The notes beneath the pieces were generated by a model. That model was not told where the DNA came from, made no database searches, and saw only the letters and a program-made list of their open reading frames with translations. The translations under genes were made by a program, and so were the position numbers. DNA of 64,000 nt from CAYTKU01 sp964550845 (GTDB lineage Bacteria; Patescibacteriota; Patescibacteriia; Magasanikbacterales; UBA922), in the NCBI GenBank assembly GCA_964550845.1, contig CAZKAD010000001.1, positions 124,001 to 188,000 of the forward strand, in the 5' to 3' direction. Shown one piece after another: positions 58,790 through 64,000 of the stretch (position 1 is its first letter; each line of letters opens with the position of its first letter).

Positions 58790-60253
58790 ATGAGTTTCCG
58801 TTTAACACCATTTCCATTTCTCGCCAATACAAATCCCCCATTTTCGGCGATAACTCCTTCTTTCCTTGCCGCGACAAGTGGATATTTAATTGGCGCAACT
58901 GGCTCATCTGGAAATCAAGGCGCTACTGGCTCTTTGGGATTGACCGGACCTACAGGACCTACAGGACCTACAGGTACAGATGGAGCAATGGGAAGTTTAA
59001 CTGGTCCCACCGGTCCGACAGGAACCAATACAGGAACTACCGGACCATCTGGAAGTCCAAACTTTAAAAAGCATACGGTTGATGACGAAAATACTACACT
59101 TGAATTTGACGCATCTCGTTCATATATAATTAATTATTCAAGTACCGGGGGAAAAACACTCGTTTTGCCATCTGCAACCGGACGAACAGGAACCCAAATT
59201 ATATTTCATCAATACGGAAGTATTGCGAATTCTGGAACATTAACTTTATCTGGTACTGGATCCGAATTGATTTTTTCCACTGGAACAGTGGATTATAATT
59301 CTTTATATGGATTTTCTGTTAGATTACAAAGTGATGGATCAAGATGGATTACTAAAACTACTCATGATAAAACTAAAACATATGCTCTTGGAGCGACTGT
59401 CGCAAATCAAGAAGTCAAAAGAGCTCTTGGTCCGACTATAGATGATGGAATAGTCTTTCGATGGGAGTGGGCAACTGCGGATTTTGTCAATGAACATGGT
59501 CATCACTGGGCACATTATGATGGTGGCATTCGAGTTGCATTCGCAGGTGCTAGCGTATCACCGAATGTTATCGGAATTTATCAAGGATCATCTTATCAAC
59601 ATGTTACCTCTGACACACGTGATGGTTATCAAATACTCGATGATGGATATTATCTAATTTCTGCCTATAATGTGCTACGTATGGGTAAATTTGATGGATT
59701 TGCTTCAGATGTAGGTGTAGGAGCTGCGAGTTCGATGGGTAGATACAACGGATTTGAATTTCATATCTGTGTCAATAATCGAACAATAGGATCTGCTGGA
59801 CTGACACGAGAAAATAGAAATGCACTCGGCCCAACAGTTGGAAGTATTAATACGAGTAATACTCCTTCCGGAGGAGACTGGTCACAATATATTTACAGTG
59901 CCACGAATCAAGTTTCTGCGTATCATTATCTGCGGCGAGGAGATATTGTTGATATTCAACTGCGCCCTCGACCTCTTAGTCAAGCTGGAGTATGGAGTTC
60001 TCAAGATCACACATTGACAGCAGCAGAATTGGCCTGTGGAATATATGCCGGACCTAATATAGGTACTGCCGAAGATATACAAGGGTTGGTGGATTTTTAC
60101 AATGCATCTTATGAAACTCCTTTTGTATTTCGGCGAGGTCGATTTATTATGTATTATATTGACTCAAATAATTACCAACAAGTTGACCCTGAGGGTAGCA
60201 GTGTATCAGGATTTATTCCGAGTCCAAGACTTGATATTGTTAAAATATATTAA
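58790..60253 (+). CDS. Collagen-like protein (487 aa)
   Basis: ATG at 58790 (MSFRLTPFPFLANTN). Gly-X-Y blocks at about residues 36-85 (GATGSSGNQGATGSLG, GPTGPTGPTGTDG, GPTGPTGTNTGTTGPSG). The middle domain (GKTLVLPSATGRTGTQIIFHQYGS, then GTGSELIFSTG) is homologous to that of the two leftward neighbours. The final 300 residues form a larger beta-rich head with KTYALGATVANQEV and YQILDDGYYLISAYNVLRMGK. It is the largest of the local trio, probably a trimeric fibre with a receptor-binding head. Confidence 0.75.
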   Translation: MSFRLTPFPFLANTNPPFSAITPSFLAATSGYLIGATGSSGNQGATGSLGLTGPTGPTGPTGTDGAMGSLTGPTGPTGTNTGTTGPSGSPNFKKHTVDDENTTLEFDASRSYIINYSSTGGKTLVLPSATGRTGTQIIFHQYGSIANSGTLTLSGTGSELIFSTGTVDYNSLYGFSVRLQSDGSRWITKTTHDKTKTYALGATVANQEVKRALGPTIDDGIVFRWEWATADFVNEHGHHWAHYDGGIRVAFAGASVSPNVIGIYQGSSYQHVTSDTRDGYQILDDGYYLISAYNVLRMGKFDGFASDVGVGAASSMGRYNGFEFHICVNNRTIGSAGLTRENRNALGPTVGSINTSNTPSGGDWSQYIYSATNQVSAYHYLRRGDIVDIQLRPRPLSQAGVWSSQDHTLTAAELACGIYAGPNIGTAEDIQGLVDFYNASYETPFVFRRGRFIMYYIDSNNYQQVDPEGSSVSGFIPSPRLDIVKIY

Positions 60254-60280
60254 AATGGAGACTTTTTGAAGGACCGATTA

Positions 60281-60304
60281 TTTTTCTCCTCTCGAGGAGA
60301 AAAA
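60281..60304. terminator. 11-bp gene-end hairpin between convergent genes
   Basis: TTTTTCTCCTC, TC, GAGGAGAAAAA. Confidence 0.75.
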
Positions 60305-60338
60305 ATTTTGTATGTTACTTTTAGTCTCATTCTTAGTC

Positions 60339-62123
60339 TTACAATTCAATGTAACTGTTATTTCGAATGTACAAATTACTCGGAAATTCTGCCATATTTG
60401 AAACATCGTCAAAAGCATCGTTGTAATAAGCGGCGTAAACTTGATTTGATAAGGGGTGAAACTGTTCAAATAAATTTTTACCAACAGTATTGTCTATCAG
60501 GTCAAACCTCTTTCCCTTTGAAAGAAAGAAGCTCGCCTGACGACCGTCTTGACGAGTATAAAGATTGGCTTTGAGTTGATCTAAAAATTGATGAGGACGG
60601 AACCAAATCAGTCTTCGAGCGAAGCCAGATGTATCTTTAGCTTTAGCTAGATCTGGATTCGAATAGAAATAAAACCGATCTGGGTGAAACTCAGTGATAA
60701 AATAATCTGGTTCAAAGTATTCTTGTTCAAAACACAGAAATTGAGGCGGATAATTACCTTCCGGATGTGGAGTAATACTTGGAAAAACAAGCTTTTCTCC
60801 ATCAAAAATCAGTAGATTAAAATCGGCTTCTTCGAAGGTTTTAATTTGACGAATTTCGCGTTGATACACTTTTGTCAACACTGAGAGTTCCTTAAAGTTT
60901 AGCTCGTCTCCAGATTTTGCAAAGACGAGATTAACTAAATCTCCCTTTTGAAGAGGCAGATTTCGTTGCTTCAAATCTTGCAGAATATTGTCAACATCGG
61001 TAGGAAGAATTACAAATTTGACTTGATTTTTGATGAGATTTACATTGACTGGTACAAATGAATTCCAAGTGACTGTAAAAGAACGATCTCGCAATTTTGG
61101 AACCACATCTCCAGATGGATATAAATGGTATGTTGGATTGAACCATGGAGATGTAATTTTTTTCCCAGTAGAAGGATGATCGGTAAGAGTTGACTCGAGT
61201 TGAATTGAAATAAATTCTTGATCATTGGGAGCTTGAATGCAGCGAGTTGTGCGATATTCTCCCCAAAGAAGATCATTTGGCTGTATCTGTGAAATCAATG
61301 TATCGAACTGATCCGGTTCAGTTGCAATAAAGTCTTGAAGCAGATAAATTTTTTTTACATGTTTTTTCCCATTAGATTCAATCTCATATTCAAAGAAAGT
61401 CTTTTTGTAAGCATATTTACTAAAATAAGCTTTTGAACTGTTAATTGTAATATTGGCTCGAACTTGGTCCAGAAAACGATGAAGTCGAAACCAAACCAAG
61501 CGACTCATCCAACCAGGGAAACCCAAAATGCTTTTAAATTTGAGCATTTTACTTTCAGCTTCCTCAATCTGCTCTTGATTGTCTATCCCGAGGAGTGGGA
61601 GAAAATAATCAGGCTGACGAAATCGACTCAAACCGAAACAGACAAATTGTTTCGGAAGAACTTGTCCGAATCCGTGGATTGGGAAATTTAACAACGGTAG
61701 AAACGATTGTCCATCAAACGCATAAATTTTTGATGATTTGTGTTTACCTTCGTAATTGAAAATGATGTCTCCATATTTCAGCGGGAGGGGAGATTTTTGT
61801 CGAAAATATTCAATCACTTTAGTCACACTATCCCAACTTCGTTCATCTGGGACAATTCGAATCAATGAATATGACGAAAGAAGTTGCTTCATTCTCGGCA
61901 TTGATTGAAGCGACTGATTTTCTTTTGACTTTGATCTCGACCTTGCTTTCGATTTCGGTCTCGACTTTGAGCGTCTTGACCTCGACTTTGACTTTGCTTT
62001 CGATTTCGGTCTTGACCTCGACTTTGAGCGCCTTGACCTCGACTTTGAGCGCCTTGACCTCGACTTTGACTTTGCTTTCGATTTCGGTCTTGACTTCGAC
62101 CTTGAGCGTCTTGTGGCGGGCAT
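60339..62123 (-). CDS. RS-rich protein with a duplicated domain (594 aa)
   Basis: ATG at 62123 (MPATRRSRSKSRPKSKA). Residues 1-70 are Arg/Ser/Lys repeats resembling an RS domain. The remaining 520 residues contain two copies of one domain: GDIIFNYEGK...IYAFDGQSFLPLLN...PKQFVCFG...QPDYFLPL...RLVWFRLHRFLDQVRANI, and GDLVNLVFAK...LLIFDGEKLVFPS...PPQFLCFE...EPDYFITE...RLIWFRPHQFLDQLKANL. No family is recognised. The basic tail suggests DNA, RNA or kinase interaction and may be phosphorylated. It could pair functionally with the basic protein at 44384. Confidence 0.7.
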   Translation of the reverse strand: MPATRRSRSKSRPKSKAKSKSRSRRSKSRSRRSKSRSRPKSKAKSKSRSRRSKSRPKSKARSRSKSKENQSLQSMPRMKQLLSSYSLIRIVPDERSWDSVTKVIEYFRQKSPLPLKYGDIIFNYEGKHKSSKIYAFDGQSFLPLLNFPIHGFGQVLPKQFVCFGLSRFRQPDYFLPLLGIDNQEQIEEAESKMLKFKSILGFPGWMSRLVWFRLHRFLDQVRANITINSSKAYFSKYAYKKTFFEYEIESNGKKHVKKIYLLQDFIATEPDQFDTLISQIQPNDLLWGEYRTTRCIQAPNDQEFISIQLESTLTDHPSTGKKITSPWFNPTYHLYPSGDVVPKLRDRSFTVTWNSFVPVNVNLIKNQVKFVILPTDVDNILQDLKQRNLPLQKGDLVNLVFAKSGDELNFKELSVLTKVYQREIRQIKTFEEADFNLLIFDGEKLVFPSITPHPEGNYPPQFLCFEQEYFEPDYFITEFHPDRFYFYSNPDLAKAKDTSGFARRLIWFRPHQFLDQLKANLYTRQDGRQASFFLSKGKRFDLIDNTVGKNLFEQFHPLSNQVYAAYYNDAFDDVSNMAEFPSNLYIRNNSYIEL

Positions 62124-62181
62124 TTCTTTTTGCTCTGTGAAAAATATAAAATTTTATTTCGGTAAATTCAAATTCATTCTT

Positions 62182-62205
62182 TTTTACTCTTCTCGAAGAG
62201 TAAAA
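62182..62205 (-). terminator. 11-bp gene-end hairpin
   Basis: TTTTACTCTTC, TC, GAAGAGTAAAA; downstream of the leftward gene ending at 62217. Confidence 0.75.
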
Positions 62206-62216
62206 TTATTTTCCCA

Positions 62217-62585
62217 TTATAAGTTATCTTGCGTTACAACCATTCGAAAGGTGCGGAGGTAATGAACATATTGATCAAATTTTTGTCCGTTTGAAACATC
62301 GACTAACATTTGTTTCCACTTATCCATCTCGACTTTATTTGGGGCTTTCTTAACCCTGCTGAATAACCAAGAATTCGAATAACGGATTGACAGCAATTCA
62401 CGAGCAAGCTTCATTGCAGTTCCTATTTGTTCAGGTAATTTCCCTGGATAATAATTGAGATGAATTTGAATCGCCACATCATCAAGTTCGGCCCATTTGT
62501 TTGGCTCAGACTTTAGGAGAGTATAAAATTGATCATCGTCAGAGTTGGGATCACCAACATTGGAATTGCGATTGCGATTGCCCAT
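62217..62585 (-). CDS. Small protein, probably myristoylated (122 aa)
   Basis: Start at MGNRNRNSN (62585); the longer frame to 62615 is repeat-adjacent. Gly2 and Asn3 suit N-myristoylation. The segment DDDQFYTLLKSEPNKW resembles the N-terminal DD-x-FYSKVK and DD-x-FFSTLK segments of the next two genes, so the three form a local family. The rest is helical. Function unknown; membrane-associated through the lipid if modified. Confidence 0.55.
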   Translation of the reverse strand: MGNRNRNSNVGDPNSDDDQFYTLLKSEPNKWAELDDVAIQIHLNYYPGKLPEQIGTAMKLARELLSIRYSNSWLFSRVKKAPNKVEMDKWKQMLVDVSNGQKFDQYVHYLRTFRMVVTQDNL

Positions 62586-62604
62586 TTTTGAAGGAGGGGA
62601 AAGG

Positions 62605-62641
62605 GGTTTAACCAATTCAAAAAGTCTTTCGGACGTTTAAA
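62605..62641. repeat. GGTTTAACC-family palindrome
   Basis: GGTTTAACCAATTCAAAAAG then TCTTTCGGACGTTTAAAC, in the divergent spacer. Confidence 0.75.
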
Positions 62642-62660
62642 CTATTTTCTTTCCTTCGAA

Positions 62661-63038
62661 ATGGACACTCAAACGTTCAATAGCGATGATCTCTTCTATT
62701 CAAAAGTAAAAGAACAACAAAAGATTGTAGATTATATAGAAAGTTTGATTTCCGCATACTTTTCAAAAGATGACAAAAATAAAAGAGAATGTTTGGGAAA
62801 TCATCTTCATGATATAGCATTACGAATTAATCCTCAATCGTTGAATGATGAACTAACCAGATGTATTGCAACATTTACAAGAGGAATTCGCAGTCATCAG
62901 CCAAATAGAAAAAGAAAAGCTCCTGAGAAGATGGATGAATACGATGGACTTTTTGTAATCATAAGTGCAAAGGAATATATTCCACCTGGCGCTTTAGTGT
63001 CAATTCAAAAACTACAATCTTTGTTGAAGAAGGATTAA
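62661..63038 (+). CDS. Small family protein (125 aa)
   Basis: ATG at 62661 (MDTQTFNSDDLFYSKVKEQQK). The N-terminal SDDLFYSKVK aligns with DDDQFYTLLK (62217) and EDDIFFSTLK (63208). Helical, with a basic stretch (NRKRKAPEK) near residue 90. Unlike its neighbours it lacks a Gly2. No function recognised. Confidence 0.55.
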   Translation: MDTQTFNSDDLFYSKVKEQQKIVDYIESLISAYFSKDDKNKRECLGNHLHDIALRINPQSLNDELTRCIATFTRGIRSHQPNRKRKAPEKMDEYDGLFVIISAKEYIPPGALVSIQKLQSLLKKD

Positions 63039-63207
63039 TTTGTTTTTTTTTACCAGAATTTATTGAGGAATTAACGTTGATAAGATTATTTCGTCTAGTT
63101 ACAGGCTGAAGAAAAAAATTATTTTTTTTACCTATTTTTATAGCTAAAAATTTTTACACAAAGAATTTGGGTTAAACCGTACTGAAACATTACGAAACCT
63201 CCGCGCC
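63039..63207. other. AT-rich spacer
   Basis: 169 bp with long T- and A-runs (63042-63051, 63110-63130) and no ORF; likely promoter of the gene at 63208. No AAAATTGA. Confidence 0.4.
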
Positions 63208-63678
63208 ATGGGAAATCAAACTTCAAACATCAAAAAATTTACAGAAGATGACATCTTCTTTTCGACATTGAAAGCGAATAAAGATAAGCTAACATCAATC
63301 AGAAAAATATTAACTCGATTGTTTACACCTAAAGACAAACAAGAAGCTTTCTTGGCTTTAAACAAATTGGATAAAATTCGAAAATTGCCATATGTGGTAT
63401 TTACAAGAAATCAAGAACAGGTAGCATCGGAAGTAGAGATAGTAGTATCAAAACTCACCAAACTTCCTCTAGTTGATTCAAATGAAAAAAGATTGAGCTG
63501 TATCTTTATGGCAAAAGAAGCAAGTGAAATTTTACAGTCAATTTCAGACAACAATGAAATAGTTAAAACTTCTGGTTCCATGGATAGTTTCAGAGAAACA
63601 CTTCTTGATATTTCGACAATGTCAATTAATGTATTCAATTGGATAAATATCCAATGTTTGGAACTAATCTTAGAATAA
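63208..63678 (+). CDS. Small family protein, probably myristoylated (156 aa)
   Basis: ATG at 63208 (MGNQTSNIKKFTEDD). The MGNQTSN start is a good myristoylation sequence, and TEDDIFFSTLKANKDKL matches the N-terminal family block of the two preceding genes. The remaining 125 residues are helical and basic-to-neutral. A tandem-expanded, lineage-specific family is likely. The next gene's AAAATTGA begins 6 nt after the stop. Confidence 0.55.
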   Translation: MGNQTSNIKKFTEDDIFFSTLKANKDKLTSIRKILTRLFTPKDKQEAFLALNKLDKIRKLPYVVFTRNQEQVASEVEIVVSKLTKLPLVDSNEKRLSCIFMAKEASEILQSISDNNEIVKTSGSMDSFRETLLDISTMSINVFNWINIQCLELILE

Positions 63679-63683
63679 TCTTT

Positions 63684-63691
63684 AAAATTGA
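63684..63691 (+). promoter_or_regulatory. AAAATTGA promoter octamer
   Basis: 28 nt upstream of the ATG at 63720. Confidence 0.55.
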
Positions 63692-63719
63692 TCCCTCCTT
63701 TCTCCATCTTCTTTCAAAG

Positions 63720-64000
63720 ATGTCGTCACCAATTTATTGTATCACCTTCAATCCGTCAGTCCCAATGGACCGGGATTATAACTGTGATGCGTTTACTGTC
63801 TTTGGAATTCGAGTGGCGAAAATGCTCATCCGAAAAGGCAAACGAGTGATTTTGTTTGGTTTGGGTGCGAAAAATCCGGTTCCAGAAGCAACGTATTACA
63901 ACGTGATTGATGATTTTCCACTTGCAAGTGATTATTACAATCTTCCTCGAAATCTTTGTTACACAATTAAATCAGAGGAAGAATTGAAACATTCTTCTGA
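63720..64000 (+). CDS. Glycosyltransferase (GT4-like), 3' truncated by window edge
   Basis: ATG at 63720; 93 complete codons are visible. MSSPIYCITFNPSVPMDRDYNCDAFTVFG then IRVAKMLIRKGKRVILFGLG resembles the first Rossmann unit of a GT-B glycosyltransferase, with the 'C-AFT-----KM----GH-V--YG' spacing seen in phage and giant-virus GT4 enzymes. The catalytic E-x7-E region lies outside the window, so the call is provisional. Confidence 0.5.
   Translation, partial: MSSPIYCITFNPSVPMDRDYNCDAFTVFGIRVAKMLIRKGKRVILFGLGAKNPVPEATYYNVIDDFPLASDYYNLPRNLCYTIKSEEELKHSS

Noticed and set aside
60266..60574. Plus-strand ORF of 102 codons near the hairpin at 60281
   Set aside because: Mostly antisense to the RS-rich protein gene and crosses the gene-end hairpin.

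Overview
The window looks like part of the genome of a large nucleocytoplasmic DNA virus (Nucleocytoviricota). Tightly packed single-exon genes lie on both strands, with no tRNA, rRNA or bacterial-style operon signals. Hallmark genes are a double-jelly-roll major capsid protein (53516-55015), a VLTF3-like late transcription factor (40862-41935), a probable VLTF2/A1L-like factor (52652-53377), a PCNA-type sliding clamp (14055-14945), a poxvirus D6/D11-type SF2 helicase carrying a mini-intein (31028-33205), a g5R-like Nudix hydrolase (44922-45866) and a bifunctional polynucleotide kinase/phosphatase (34211-35170). The C-terminal half of the capsid protein reads like iridovirus, marseillevirus and pithovirus homologues, so I favour a member of, or relative of, Pimascovirales. 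The dense palindromic repeats would fit a pithovirus-like genome, but this placement is tentative.

Layout. 1-13.8 kb: a DNA-glycosylase-like gene cut by the window edge, small membrane proteins, two protein-kinase-like genes, a Cys-rich EGF-like surface protein, zinc-finger and SAP-domain proteins. 13.8-25 kb: PCNA, a degenerate sugar-transferase-like protein, a BCS1-like AAA ATPase, membrane proteins and a frameshifted member of a 'DPRLL' motif family. 25-31 kb: a cupin, three collagen-like proteins, and anchored virion-type proteins. 31-41 kb: helicase with intein, GT2-like enzyme, PNKP, SANT-like protein, two more DPRLL paralogues and a three-domain glycosyltransferase. 41-50 kb: VLTF3, a long collagen-like protein, a very basic DNA-binding-type protein, Nudix hydrolase, GT2 and two ankyrin-like paralogues. 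50-64 kb: VLTF2-like factor, capsid protein, a mobile-type nuclease, three collagen-like genes, a protein with an RS-rich tail, and the start of another glycosyltransferase.

Two genome-wide signals stand out. First, most genes end in a short perfect hairpin, and about twenty genes have the octamer AAAATTGA (or one mismatch) about 25-90 nt upstream in gene orientation; together these resemble the Mimivirus transcript-end hairpin and early-promoter rules. Second, a family of small palindromes (GTCCCGAAGGGAC, and GGTTAAACGTCC with GGAC) has spread through intergenic spaces and into genes. It adds in-frame peptides, supplies stop codons, and forms tandem arrays, two of which are unresolved (100 N each).

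Seven collagen-like genes, several glycosyltransferases (one with a GT25 domain, the family that includes collagen galactosyltransferases) and several anchored Cys-rich proteins suggest an investment in a glycosylated virion surface. Functional statements rest on motifs read by eye; no database search was possible.
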